A stretch of 32,144 nt of DNA from assembly GCA_016936755.1 (NCBI GenBank), contig JAFGXF010000113.1, positions 1-32,144 on the forward strand. Direction: 5' to 3'. Below, piece by piece: positions 16,480 to 24,670 of this stretch. How positions within the stretch are numbered: position 1 is the stretch's first letter; each line of letters starts with the position of its first letter. A program made the position numbers and the translations under genes. The notes under the pieces were generated by a model, which had not been told where the DNA came from, made no database searches, and worked only from the letters and a program-made list of their open reading frames with translations. Origin of the DNA: Anaerolineaceae bacterium. Its GTDB lineage: Bacteria; Chloroflexota; Anaerolineae; Anaerolineales; Anaerolineaceae.

Positions 16480-17747
16480 ATGTCTATCTGGATATGGTTG
16501 GCTGCCGCCTGAATCAGGCGGAACTTGAGTCAATAGCGCGGCATTTACGGACTGCCGGCCATTGCCTGGTGTCAACAGCCGGTCACGCAGAGTTGGTCAT
16601 CATCAACACCTGCACTGTGACAGGTGAGGCAGCATCAGACTCGCGTCAGAAGATCCGCCAGGCTGCCCGTGCAGGTGCGCAGGTGGTGGTCACCGGCTGT
16701 TGGTCCGAACTCGAACCAGATGCAGCTGCCGCATTCCCTGGTGTCAGCCATGTTATTCCCAACGCGTTTAAAGATCAGCTGGTCGGAATGATTTTGGGTG
16801 ACACTGGAACTGTAAGACCTGCTATGGGACGTATCCCGCTGACTGGCAACCGCCAACGAACCCGTGCTTTTATCAAGGTGCAGGATGGTTGTGATAATCA
16901 TTGCACTTTTTGTGTAACACGCCTGGCCCGCGGCCGCAGCATTTCCCGCCCAATTGGCGATATCATCGATGATATCCGCCATGCCATTGCTGGCGGTGCC
17001 AGAGAGGCCGTACTGACTGGTGTTCAGATCGGTTCATGGGGACGTGAATGGGATCCGGCAGCAAAGTTGTCAACCCTTCTTGAAGTGATCCTGGCTGAGA
17101 CCGACATCCCGCGTTTGAGGATCAGCTCAATCGAACCCTGGGAAGTGGATGATGCTTTAATTGCCATGTGGCAGGAACCCCGCTTGTGCCGGCATATTCA
17201 CCTGCCGTTGCAATCCGGATCAGCATCACTTCTCAAACGCATGGCACGCAGAACCGATCCTGCAATGTATGGCAAACTGGTTGAGAAGATACGAAAAAGC
17301 ATTCCAGGCGTATCGATCACCACCGATGTGATCGTCGGATTCCCGGGTGAGTGTGAAAAGGAATTTGATGAGACGCGTAATTTCATTACAACTACAGGGT
17401 TCTCAGGCGGCCATGTTTTTCTTTTCTCAGGGCGACCGGGGACTGCCGCGGTGAACTATCCCGACCAGGTTCCACATGTCATACGACGTATCCGCAGCAA
17501 GGCATTACGAGACATATTTGACAACCAGGCGGCAGCTTTCCAGAAGGATTTCATCGGTCAGCAGCTGGATGTGTTGTGGGAGCGTTCCATTAATACCTCG
17601 TCAGGTTGGATCTCTGCCGGGTTGAGTGATAATTATTTGAAGGTAACTGCCGCTACGGCTGGCAACTGCATGAATACCATCTCACCAGTAATGATTCAGA
17701 GGATTGAGAACAGCAGGTTGATTGGAGAGATTGCGAAGAATGAATAA
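16476..17747 (+). CDS. mtaB: tRNA t6A37 methylthiotransferase MtaB
   Basis: This 423-residue radical SAM enzyme has an N-terminal UPF0004 domain with the auxiliary cluster cysteines C10, C46 and C75 and a radical SAM core with C139-x3-C143-x2-C146 (CDNHCTFC). HIHLPLQSGS and TTDVIVGFPGE are standard MiaB/MtaB motifs. The N-terminal MVGCRLNQAE and the CTFCVTRLARGRSRS-like stretch favour MtaB, which adds a methylthio group to t6A37 of ANN-decoding tRNAs, over MiaB or RimO. A C-terminal TRAM-like part follows. The gene overlaps its upstream neighbour by four bases and the tgt gene by eight, in keeping with a tightly packed tRNA/rRNA modification operon. Confidence 0.9.
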   Translation: MNVYLDMVGCRLNQAELESIARHLRTAGHCLVSTAGHAELVIINTCTVTGEAASDSRQKIRQAARAGAQVVVTGCWSELEPDAAAAFPGVSHVIPNAFKDQLVGMILGDTGTVRPAMGRIPLTGNRQRTRAFIKVQDGCDNHCTFCVTRLARGRSISRPIGDIIDDIRHAIAGGAREAVLTGVQIGSWGREWDPAAKLSTLLEVILAETDIPRLRISSIEPWEVDDALIAMWQEPRLCRHIHLPLQSGSASLLKRMARRTDPAMYGKLVEKIRKSIPGVSITTDVIVGFPGECEKEFDETRNFITTTGFSGGHVFLFSGRPGTAAVNYPDQVPHVIRRIRSKALRDIFDNQAAAFQKDFIGQQLDVLWERSINTSSGWISAGLSDNYLKVTAATAGNCMNTISPVMIQRIENSRLIGEIAKNE

Positions 17748-18843
17748 AAATACCATACGGTTACGCAACCAACCGGTAAAATTGCCGGTCTTCATGCCGG
17801 ATGCCACTTTAGGCATTGTGCGTTCGGTGGATGCTGCTGATCTCGAAGATTGTCATATCCAGGCGGTGGTGATGAACACTTATCACCTGATGCAACGACC
17901 CGGCTCGACCACCATCGATTCATTGGGCGGCCTGCATGATATGTGCGGTTGGCAGCGACCCATCGTGACCGATTCGGGTGGATTTCAAGCGTATTCATTG
18001 ATCCAGGAAAATCCCAAGTTTGGTTCGATTACTGAGAAAGGCATCCACTTCAGACCAGAGGGCACTGCGCGTAAATTCCTCTTAACACCGGAGAAGTGCA
18101 TCCAGCTTCAGTTTGGATATGGCTCAGATGTGATCATCTGTCTCGACCAGTGTACCCATGTGGATGCCCCCCTGGACCAGCAGCAACAGGCTGTCGAGCG
18201 TACGGTACGCTGGGCAGGGCAGTGTAAAGCCGAGTACTTAAATCAACTCGAACATGCCAAGATTCGCGGGGATGCACGCCCCAAACTCTTCGCGGTCATC
18301 CAGGGCGGTGGTTATCGTGATCTGCGTAAGGCTTGTGCTGAGCAACTGTTGGAGATCGGATTTGACGGGTTTGGCTTTGGTGGCTGGCCGCTGGACAAAC
18401 AGGGTGTGTTACTCGATGAAATACTCGCCTATACACGCAGCCTGATTCCATCGGATTATCCGATGCATGCGTTGGGCGTGGGACATCCCCGGAATGTTGT
18501 GGCCTGCCATGACCTGGGATATGCATTATTCGACAGCGCCATGCCGACCCGGGATGCGCGCCATGGGCGTCTCTATCGTTATAACCAGCCTGACGGGGAC
18601 CCTGGTGCTGGATTGATGGGTGACTGGATGCGATACATCTATATTGATGATAAGAAGCATATCAAGTTGGATAAACCCATATCGGATGGGTGTGATTGCC
18701 TTTGTTGCCGGCGCTATTCGCTGGGTTTTTTGCACCACCTTTTTAAGATCAACGATCATCTTTTTTATCGGTTGGCGACGATGCACAACCTGCGGTTTAT
18801 GAGTCAACTGGAAGAACGACTCAGACTTCGCGCAATTGGATAG
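17740..18843 (+). CDS. tgt: Divergent tRNA-guanine transglycosylase (Tgt family)
   Basis: This 367-residue protein (from the ATG at 17740, GGAGAG 10 bases upstream; overlaps mtaB by 8 bases) keeps the Tgt hallmarks: D78 in TDSGGFQ, D136 in CLDQC, Q188 in VIQGG, the nucleophile D265 in LFDSAMPTRDARHG, and the zinc site C318-x-C320-x2-C323-x25-H349. Tgt swaps guanine-34 of certain tRNAs for preQ1 or queuine. The loop normally reading GGLAVGE, which lines the pocket around the base's 7-substituent, is GGWPLDK here (214-220), and FDCVMPTR is FDSAMPTR. Activity looks intact, but base preference may differ. With a queuosine-precursor importer gene nearby, salvage of queuine or another deazaguanine is plausible. 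Confidence 0.85.
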   Translation: MNKNTIRLRNQPVKLPVFMPDATLGIVRSVDAADLEDCHIQAVVMNTYHLMQRPGSTTIDSLGGLHDMCGWQRPIVTDSGGFQAYSLIQENPKFGSITEKGIHFRPEGTARKFLLTPEKCIQLQFGYGSDVIICLDQCTHVDAPLDQQQQAVERTVRWAGQCKAEYLNQLEHAKIRGDARPKLFAVIQGGGYRDLRKACAEQLLEIGFDGFGFGGWPLDKQGVLLDEILAYTRSLIPSDYPMHALGVGHPRNVVACHDLGYALFDSAMPTRDARHGRLYRYNQPDGDPGAGLMGDWMRYIYIDDKKHIKLDKPISDGCDCLCCRRYSLGFLHHLFKINDHLFYRLATMHNLRFMSQLEERLRLRAIG

Positions 18844-18847
18844 GAAA

Positions 18848-19666
18848 ATGGAAACAGCGGATATCGAAGGCCAGCTTGACAAATTGGAGGAGCAAGTCCG
18901 CCGGGGTGATCGCTACCGTGATGTTCAGGACGACTTGATCAGAGGTATCGGTCGCCGGGAATTACTAAAACGGCGAAATCTGCGTGAGGCGGTCAAGGCC
19001 ACCCGCTCCAAACTGCACCAGGTGGGTGGTGCATACCTGCCTGCTCCGCCGGATTATGCCGACTGGGTGGCAAGGCTTGAACAACTGCCCACTGACCGTC
19101 AGTCACCTGAATTGAAAAAATACTGCCAGGAGGTCATGCAGGTGCATGCCTCTACTCGCGAGCGGCTGCCGATCCTGAAGTACTTTTATGCTGAAACGCT
19201 GGAAGGCATTGCGCCCATTCAATCTGTTCTCGATCTGGCATGTGGTTTGAATCCGCTGGCACTGCCCTGGATGCCACTGGCAGATAATGCCGTGTATTAT
19301 GCCTGTGATATCTATGCGGGCATGGTGTCATTTATCAGCCGGTTTTTTGCCCACCTGCGGCAGAATGGCCGGGTTTGGGGTTGCGATCTGAGTCATGGAC
19401 TCCCAGTCGAAAAGGTTCATTTGGCTTTATTGTTGAAAGCCATACCCTGTCTGGAACAGCTGGACAAGGGATTACCCATGCGTTTGCTGGAAGATATCCA
19501 GGCACAATATATACTGGTATCTTTCCCGGTAGCCAGCCTGGGCGGTCGCAGCAAGGGCATGCGGGTTAATTATGAAACCCATTTTATGCGGTTGGTGAGC
19601 AGCAAATCCTGGCATATCGAAAGGTTCGAGTTCGCCGGTGAAATGGCTTTTTTGATATCCAAATGA
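18848..19666 (+). CDS. Rmt/FmrO-family 16S rRNA methyltransferase homologue, copy 1
   Basis: This 272-residue protein resembles the aminoglycoside-resistance methyltransferases RmtB/ArmA (about 250 residues), which make m7G1405 in helix 44 of 16S rRNA. Seen here are KLHQVGGAY (55-63), HASTRERL (100-107), the SAM motif DLACGLNPLA (129-138), D154 in CDIY, D180, K197 in LLLKAIPCLE and VSFPVASLGGRSKGM (224-238). The last stretch and LHAST-ERL closely match RmtB as I recall it. The ATG at 18848 follows the tgt stop by four bases with AGGA ahead; a TTG at 18836 is less likely. Its stop overlaps copy 2 (ATGA). Whether it methylates G1405 and protects against aminoglycosides, or serves a housekeeping role, is not known. 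Confidence 0.85.
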   Translation: METADIEGQLDKLEEQVRRGDRYRDVQDDLIRGIGRRELLKRRNLREAVKATRSKLHQVGGAYLPAPPDYADWVARLEQLPTDRQSPELKKYCQEVMQVHASTRERLPILKYFYAETLEGIAPIQSVLDLACGLNPLALPWMPLADNAVYYACDIYAGMVSFISRFFAHLRQNGRVWGCDLSHGLPVEKVHLALLLKAIPCLEQLDKGLPMRLLEDIQAQYILVSFPVASLGGRSKGMRVNYETHFMRLVSSKSWHIERFEFAGEMAFLISK

Positions 19667-20478
19667 TTACATCTGATGAACAGCAGGTCAGGGAATTGAT
19701 GGATTCGGTGGGAAAAAAGGCCGCCTATCAGACCATGCAAATCCCGGAAGCCACCCTGCGCGACCTGGCGGTCAAGGCATTGGCGCGCCAACCTTCACGA
19801 CACCTGGCATTAAAAAGCATGCGGCGCAAATTACATCAAATCACCGCTCCTTATCTTGGTGACCCGGATTATGGTCAGGCAACCCATGAAATGCACGCCT
19901 TATTTCAAGAGGGTGATCCCGATGCCATACAAAAATTTTGCCGGATGATCATGGCCAGTCATGTTTCCACTCGTGAAAGACTGCTGGTCCTGGATGGCTT
20001 CTACCTGCGCTTGTTTGATGAGCATGGTGTGCCGGAATCGATCATCGATCTGGCATGCGGTTTGAATCCATTGAGCCTGCGTTGGATGGGTCTGGGAAAA
20101 AAAGCACGTTACCGGGCTTATGACATTCATGCACCGCGGGTGGCATTTCTAAACGCGTTCTTTCAAATGGAAGGTGTGGCTGGCCAGGCATTTATCCAGG
20201 ATATCCTGGTGAATCCGCCGCTGCATACCGCGGATGCCGCATTCCTGTTTAAAGAAGCACACCGCTTTGAGGAACGTGAGACCGGATGTAATCGGGACTT
20301 GTGGCGCGCATTAAAGGTAAAAATTATTTACGTTTCACTCCCACCGCTCAGTATGACCGGTCGCCACGATCTGACTGGAAAAAACCGCAAACTGATCGAG
20401 CGCATTATTGCCGGGCAGTCATGGCGGGTAAATGAGATCAACTTCCCCAATGAACAGGTGTTTGTGATAGAGAAATGA
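19663..20478 (+). CDS. Rmt/FmrO-family 16S rRNA methyltransferase homologue, copy 2 (divergent)
   Basis: This 271-residue protein aligns with copy 1 almost without gaps: KLHQITAPY (56-64), SHVSTRERL (99-107), DLACGLNPLS (129-138), YDIH (153-156), D180 in FIQDI and K197 in FLFKEAHRFE. The two arose by tandem duplication and then diverged strongly. It differs in the C-terminal motif: SLGGR-KGM of the Rmt family is replaced by SMTGRHDLTGKN (230-241). This region helps bind rRNA in the family, so copy 2 may have another target base, or act with copy 1 as a heteromer. It is coupled by ATGA overlaps to copy 1 and to the rsmF-like gene. The family call is firm; the target is unknown. Confidence 0.8.
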   Translation: MITSDEQQVRELMDSVGKKAAYQTMQIPEATLRDLAVKALARQPSRHLALKSMRRKLHQITAPYLGDPDYGQATHEMHALFQEGDPDAIQKFCRMIMASHVSTRERLLVLDGFYLRLFDEHGVPESIIDLACGLNPLSLRWMGLGKKARYRAYDIHAPRVAFLNAFFQMEGVAGQAFIQDILVNPPLHTADAAFLFKEAHRFEERETGCNRDLWRALKVKIIYVSLPPLSMTGRHDLTGKNRKLIERIIAGQSWRVNEINFPNEQVFVIEK

Positions 20479-21956
20479 AAAACAAAAAAGTGCCTGTTGA
20501 GCCGGCAAAAGTCGATCCGGCAGAAATTTTGGAACGCTACCGGGCGCTTGTCCCGGCGGGTACATTTACCTGCATTGCACAAGGGTTGGGTGAACCTTTA
20601 CCGCCGGCATTACGGGTGAACAGATTACAGGGTATTGATAAGGTCATCTTTTCACGCTGGCAGACCCGTTATGGTTGGGAAGTGCAAACAGTTCCATTCT
20701 GCTCATCCGGCTGGCAGGTTTTTTCTGCCGCCACACCACCCAGCCAGACGGTTGAGCATTTGATGGGCGCTTTTTACATACAGGAAGCCTCATCGATGAT
20801 TCCCCCTGAGATGTTCGATTATGACCCTTCGCATCCTGAGCTGGTACTTGATCTGGCCGCATCCCCGGGTGGTAAAACCACTCATCTTTGTGACAAAATG
20901 GGTGACCAGGGACTGGTGATCGCCAACGATGCCAGCCGCTCACGTATCCAGGCACTGCACATTGCGCTGGAACGATGGGGTGCGATCAATGCTGCCGTTA
21001 CCTGTCAACCGGGCGAGTATTTTGGAACCTGGTTCCCGGGTGTTTTTGACAAGGTCTTGATTGATGCACCCTGCAGTATGGAAGGTTTGCGTACAACTGA
21101 TTCCCATCCAATGCGCGCTATCAGCAAGCATGAACGTGACAGTCTGGCAAACCGCCAGATACGTCTATTGACCAGCGCGCTTCAAGCTGTGCGTAATGGT
21201 GGACAGGTGGTTTATGCCACATGTACACTGGCCCCGGAAGAAGATGAACTGGTACTGCTGGCCATCAAAAAACGCTTTGGTACTGCGGTTGAGATCCTTT
21301 CTCCCCATGTGGGTATCCAGGCACCAGCTTTACCGATTTCCCGGACAGCAGAATATCCAGATATTATGCATTCCCTGCGAATCTGGCCACATCTCTATAA
21401 CACAGCCGGATTCTTTGCAGCTTTGATCCGCAAGAATTCAGCCATCGACGATAAGGCCGATATCCGCCCACCCCGATGGAGTTCGGCACGACGGGGCTGG
21501 ACGCAGATGAATTCCAAGATGACTGGTGAACTGGCGGGAATCATGTTGGATCAATATGGATTTAACCTGACCGCAGTCGTTGAGCGTCAGAGGCTCACCT
21601 TTTGGAAAAGAGACCAGCGCATTCAGGCTATCCCGGAAATATTCCTGACCCGCTTCGCGGACTTCCCGGTCATCTCTGCCGGATTGGAAGTGGGCAGGTT
21701 AATCGCCGGGAACCTGCAACCCTCACACGAATGGGCAGCCCGTTTTAACCGCCAATTCAACAGCGGGCAGTTGATCTTGCCGGCTGAACAAACAGACAAC
21801 TGGATGAAGGGCAACGATGTACAGCTATCCATCCCGGGTGGAAATCACCAGGGGCGGGTGTTATGCTTGATTAATGAGGATGGCCAGTTTTTGGGGCGGT
21901 GCAAGGTGCTACCCGGGCGGATTAAGAATCTGCTGCCGCGCCGGCTGGTGGTTTGA
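20475..21956 (+). CDS. RsmF/NSUN-type RNA m5C methyltransferase with C-terminal RNA-binding extension
   Basis: This 493-residue protein has FYIQEASSM (100-108), the SAM motif DLAASPGGKT (126-135), motif IV DAPCSMEG with C200, and motif VI YATCTLAPEEDE with the catalytic C250. The two cysteines are typical of RNA m5C methyltransferases. The N-terminal RVNRL and the about 180-residue C-terminal part (LTFWKRDQ, PGRIKNLLPRRLV) fit the RsmF (YebU) layout, which methylates C1407 of 16S rRNA next to the Rmt site G1405. RsmB is less likely because its NusB-like N-terminus is absent. The ATG overlaps the stop of Rmt copy 2. Its last 35 bases overlap the convergent rsmE gene. Confidence 0.87.
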   Translation: MKNKKVPVEPAKVDPAEILERYRALVPAGTFTCIAQGLGEPLPPALRVNRLQGIDKVIFSRWQTRYGWEVQTVPFCSSGWQVFSAATPPSQTVEHLMGAFYIQEASSMIPPEMFDYDPSHPELVLDLAASPGGKTTHLCDKMGDQGLVIANDASRSRIQALHIALERWGAINAAVTCQPGEYFGTWFPGVFDKVLIDAPCSMEGLRTTDSHPMRAISKHERDSLANRQIRLLTSALQAVRNGGQVVYATCTLAPEEDELVLLAIKKRFGTAVEILSPHVGIQAPALPISRTAEYPDIMHSLRIWPHLYNTAGFFAALIRKNSAIDDKADIRPPRWSSARRGWTQMNSKMTGELAGIMLDQYGFNLTAVVERQRLTFWKRDQRIQAIPEIFLTRFADFPVISAGLEVGRLIAGNLQPSHEWAARFNRQFNSGQLILPAEQTDNWMKGNDVQLSIPGGNHQGRVLCLINEDGQFLGRCKVLPGRIKNLLPRRLVV

Positions 21957-22695
21957 GTTCTCCCAATTCATACATGACCAGTGCTGTAATAACCAGGGCA
22001 GCTGTTTCCATGCGCAGGATGCGTTGGCCGAGACTGATCGGTTTCCAGTCATGCGCCATTGCCTGATGGGCTTCGATATCACTTAATCCCCCTTCCGGCC
22101 CGATCAACACAGCCACAGATGGTATCGTTGTCGTGTTGAGGGATGACAGGCTTTCCTTCAAACCCAGGTTGGTCTCTTTTTCCCAGGCAGCCAGGCAGAT
22201 GGTGCAATTCTGTTTCCCATGTTCCAATGCCTGTAACAACGGCATCACAGGCAGCAGGTGGGGGATGCTTGTCCGCCCACTTTGTTCTGCCGCTTCCCGA
22301 AGAATACCCTCCCAACGTTCGGTTTTATGGGTGGTACTGTCAGTTTCTCTCACCAGACTCCGGCTGGTGATGACCGGTATGAATGAGTTCACCCCCAGTT
22401 CGGTGCCTTTTTGAAGAATCCATTCGAACTTCATGCGTTGGGTCATGGCGATATACAGCGATATGCGGATCTGTGGTTCGCTAAAAGCTTCTGTTTCAGC
22501 AATGATCTCGCCTTCCACTCGCTCCCTTTCGACCAATGTCAACCGTACCAAACGCTCGATCGGATTGCCATCCAGGACGGTGATGACCGTACCGGGGGTT
22601 AACCGTAATACCAGTTTGATTTGACGCGCGGTCTCACCTTGAAGGCGGACGAATGGGGGCTGGATACAAGCTGCCGGAATGAAAAACCGATGCAT
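21922..22695 (-). CDS. rsmE: 16S rRNA (uracil1498-N3)-methyltransferase RsmE
   Basis: A 257-residue form starting MHRFFIP at 22695 matches the usual RsmE start; a GTG 16 codons earlier is possible but lacks a ribosome-binding site too. The N-terminal part is a PUA-like RNA-binding domain. The C-terminal SPOUT domain shows QKGTELGV, REAAEQSGR, VLIGPEGGLSD and LGQRILRMETAAL, which form the knotted SAM site. RsmE makes m3U1498 in helix 44 at the decoding centre. The gene's 3' end overlaps the rsmF-like gene tail-to-tail by 35 bases. A TATAAT at 22735-22740 on the minus strand could start a transcript about 33 bases upstream. Confidence 0.93.
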   Translation of the reverse strand: MHRFFIPAACIQPPFVRLQGETARQIKLVLRLTPGTVITVLDGNPIERLVRLTLVERERVEGEIIAETEAFSEPQIRISLYIAMTQRMKFEWILQKGTELGVNSFIPVITSRSLVRETDSTTHKTERWEGILREAAEQSGRTSIPHLLPVMPLLQALEHGKQNCTICLAAWEKETNLGLKESLSSLNTTTIPSVAVLIGPEGGLSDIEAHQAMAHDWKPISLGQRILRMETAALVITALVMYELGELKPPAGAAADS

Positions 22696-22734
22696 GATTA
22701 AATAACTGCTATACTTTGGTTGAGATTCATGGTA

Positions 22735-22740
22735 ATTATA
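22735..22740 (-). promoter_or_regulatory. Candidate -10 box of rsmE
   Basis: A perfect TATAAT on the minus strand lies about 40 bases before the MHRFFIP start. The hexamer 17 bases upstream (ATGAGT) matches the -35 consensus at only three positions. It lies in the 69-base divergent gap shared with the plus-strand transporter gene. Confidence 0.4.
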
Positions 22741-22764
22741 CACACAGAGGACTAATCACTCATC

Positions 22765-23490
22765 ATGACTGCCAGGTTAGAAAACCGCCCATACCGTTTT
22801 TTGGATATCATCATGGCCTTGTTTGTCACCGTGTTGATCGTCAGTAACATTTCCTCTTCCGCCAAAATCATTGATTGGGGATTCTCCATCGCCGGTATCC
22901 CGATGGCATTTGATGCCGGGACGTTGCTTTTCCCGGTCAGCTACATCTTTGGCGACATCCTGACCGAGGTATATGGTTTTCGTCGGTCAAGGCGGGTGAT
23001 CTGGATGGGATTCTTCTGTCTGGCTGTCTCTTCCCTGGTATTGTGGATTGTGAAGATCCTCCCGGGCGAAGCCACCTGGCAGACCTATGCCGGACAGGAT
23101 GCTTTTGAGGCCATCCTGGGAGGTATGAGCAGTGGTGGTATCGTGCTCGCCAGCCTGCTGGCTTATTTGATTGGTGAGTTCAGCAACTCGGTTTTACTGG
23201 CGAAAATGAAAGTGGCCACCCGGGGGTCATGGTTGTGGACTCGCACCATTGGTTCAACCCTGGTGGGTGAGGGTATAGATACACTGGCTTTTATTGCCAT
23301 CGCATCATTATTTGGTGTTTTCCCGTGGGAGTTATTCTGGACACTGGTCATCACAAATTACCTGTTTAAAGTGGGGATTGAAACACTCATGACCCCGCTG
23401 ACGTATCTGGTTGTTGATCGTCTTAAACGAAGTGAAAAAGAAGACTATTACGATACCAACACCAACTTTTCCCCCTTCGCCCGATCTTGA
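22765..23490 (+). CDS. Queuosine precursor transporter (YhhQ/VUT family)
   Basis: This 241-residue membrane protein has about six helices and the family landmarks FDAGTLLFPVSYIFGDILTEVYG (first long motif, about residues 49-71), SVLLAKMKVATRG and LVGEGIDTLAFI. It belongs to the YhhQ group (DUF165), known to import preQ0/preQ1 in E. coli and related bases elsewhere. It is divergent to rsmE and lies 3.9 kb downstream of the tgt-like gene on the same strand, which supports a queuosine-salvage role. No QueA, QueG or preQ-synthesis gene is present in the window. The stop is one base from the convergent rsmI stop, leaving no room for a separate terminator. Confidence 0.9.
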   Translation: MTARLENRPYRFLDIIMALFVTVLIVSNISSSAKIIDWGFSIAGIPMAFDAGTLLFPVSYIFGDILTEVYGFRRSRRVIWMGFFCLAVSSLVLWIVKILPGEATWQTYAGQDAFEAILGGMSSGGIVLASLLAYLIGEFSNSVLLAKMKVATRGSWLWTRTIGSTLVGEGIDTLAFIAIASLFGVFPWELFWTLVITNYLFKVGIETLMTPLTYLVVDRLKRSEKEDYYDTNTNFSPFARS

Positions 23491-23491
23491 G

Positions 23492-24163
23492 TCACTGATC
23501 TGATTTACCGGCAATGACCACTGTGTATTCGCCACGGATGTTCTCGTCTGCAAATGCTTGATTGAGTTGCAACAAGCTGCCGCGCCTGGTGCTCTCGAAC
23601 AGCTTGGTCAGGTCGTTGGATATGGAAGCCTGCCGGTCACCGAAAACGTCCAGGGCATCTGCCAGAAAGGCTTTCAACCGGTATGGGCTTTCATAATAAA
23701 CCAACGTGTGGGGACTTTCCACATCGGCGGCCAGAAAATTTCGGCGCGCACCGGGTTTATGTGGTGGAAAACCCCGAAAGGTGAAACTGTGAAGCGGCAA
23801 ACCTGAGAGGGTGGCCGCCAAAATCACCGCAGCAGCTCCGGGCACCCCTGTTATTTCCAATCCACGATCTGCAGCAGCCTTAACCAATAAATAGCCTGGA
23901 TCTGAAATGCCTGGCGTTCCAGCATTGGTCACCAATGCGATGTTCTGGCCTTCCTCCAGAAGCATGATCAGCTTTCCGACTGTTCTCTGCTCGTTATAAG
24001 CATGGAATGAGACCTGAGGTTTGTGTATCTCAAAATGTTTTAAGAGAAATCCGGTTTTTCGAGTGTCCTCGCTGGCGATCAAGTCCACTGATTTCAGGAC
24101 TTCGAGCGCTCTCAAGCTGATATCCTGCAGGTTTCCGATGGGCGTAGCGACCAGATACAACAT
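23492..24163 (-). CDS. rsmI: 16S rRNA (cytidine1402-2'-O)-methyltransferase RsmI
   Basis: This 223-residue protein of the tetrapyrrole-methylase fold has [15 protein letters not shown] at its start, [29 protein letters not shown] (SAM-binding loop), [18 protein letters not shown] and YYESPYRL. These are RsmI landmarks; RsmI adds a 2'-O-methyl to C1402 in helix 44, next to the RsmH site. It lacks the extra C-terminal domain of some RsmI proteins, so at 223 residues it is on the short side (E. coli 286). It starts three bases after the DUF456 stop and is the third gene of the T-box-controlled serS operon. Confidence 0.93.
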   Translation of the reverse strand: MLYLVATPIGNLQDISLRALEVLKSVDLIASEDTRKTGFLLKHFEIHKPQVSFHAYNEQRTVGKLIMLLEEGQNIALVTNAGTPGISDPGYLLVKAAADRGLEITGVPGAAAVILAATLSGLPLHSFTFRGFPPHKPGARRNFLAADVESPHTLVYYESPYRLKAFLADALDVFGDRQASISNDLTKLFESTRRGSLLQLNQAFADENIRGEYTVVIAGKSDQ

Positions 24164-24166
24164 GGG

Positions 24167-24670
24167 TTAATCAACAGCAAACAATGCCCAGATCAACCAC
24201 AACCAGGCCATGACCAGACAGATAAAGAATCGGACGACCATGGCGGTCATACAACCAACTGACATGCCGCCCATGGAATTAAAGGCTTTCTTAAGATCGC
24301 GAATGCGGATGGCTTCCACAATGAAAAGTGCGACCAGAGATGCCAGCAAGCCGACCAGCGGGGAGGCGATGAAACTGACCACGACCATGGTTAAGAAACT
24401 GACTGCAATGGCGATCCAGCTGGTGCCTTTTTGTCGTGCACCAGCACCCATCATTAAGTTATCGATCAGGTTTCCGGCTATCAGTAGAATGGTGATTACA
24501 GTGAAGATGACCCCGCTGCCCCAGTTAAACCCATGTATCAACCCATAGCCCAGTATTGCCAGCCAGGTTATTGTTACGGCCGGAAAAAAGGGGATAAAAT
24601 TTCCGAGTATCCCGATCAAAATGCCGATTACGACAATGGTGTCGAGAGATCCTTCCAAGATTGGATTCAT
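24167..24670 (-). CDS. DUF456 family membrane protein
   Basis: This 167-residue protein has about four hydrophobic helices and the DUF456 pattern: GILGNFIPFFPAVTITWLAILGYGL near the start, then a central NLIDNLMMGAGARQKG and a glycine-rich membrane hairpin with SPLVGLLASLVALFIVEA. The family is widespread and of unknown function. The ATG overlaps the serS stop (ATGA) with AGGAGAG ahead, so it is translated with serS and controlled by the same T-box. Confidence 0.82.
   Translation of the reverse strand: MNPILEGSLDTIVVIGILIGILGNFIPFFPAVTITWLAILGYGLIHGFNWGSGVIFTVITILLIAGNLIDNLMMGAGARQKGTSWIAIAVSFLTMVVVSFIASPLVGLLASLVALFIVEAIRIRDLKKAFNSMGGMSVGCMTAMVVRFFICLVMAWLWLIWALFAVD

Noticed and set aside
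17740-18843. DpdA, the Tgt-like enzyme that puts deazaguanine into DNA
   Set aside because: No other dpd genes are nearby, and the zinc site and TDSGGFQ are of the tRNA Tgt type; the tRNA/rRNA-modification operon argues for RNA.
18848-20478. Acquired aminoglycoside-resistance island
   Set aside because: There are no transposases, integrases or other resistance genes; codon use and spacing match the surrounding operon, so a resident gene pair is more likely.
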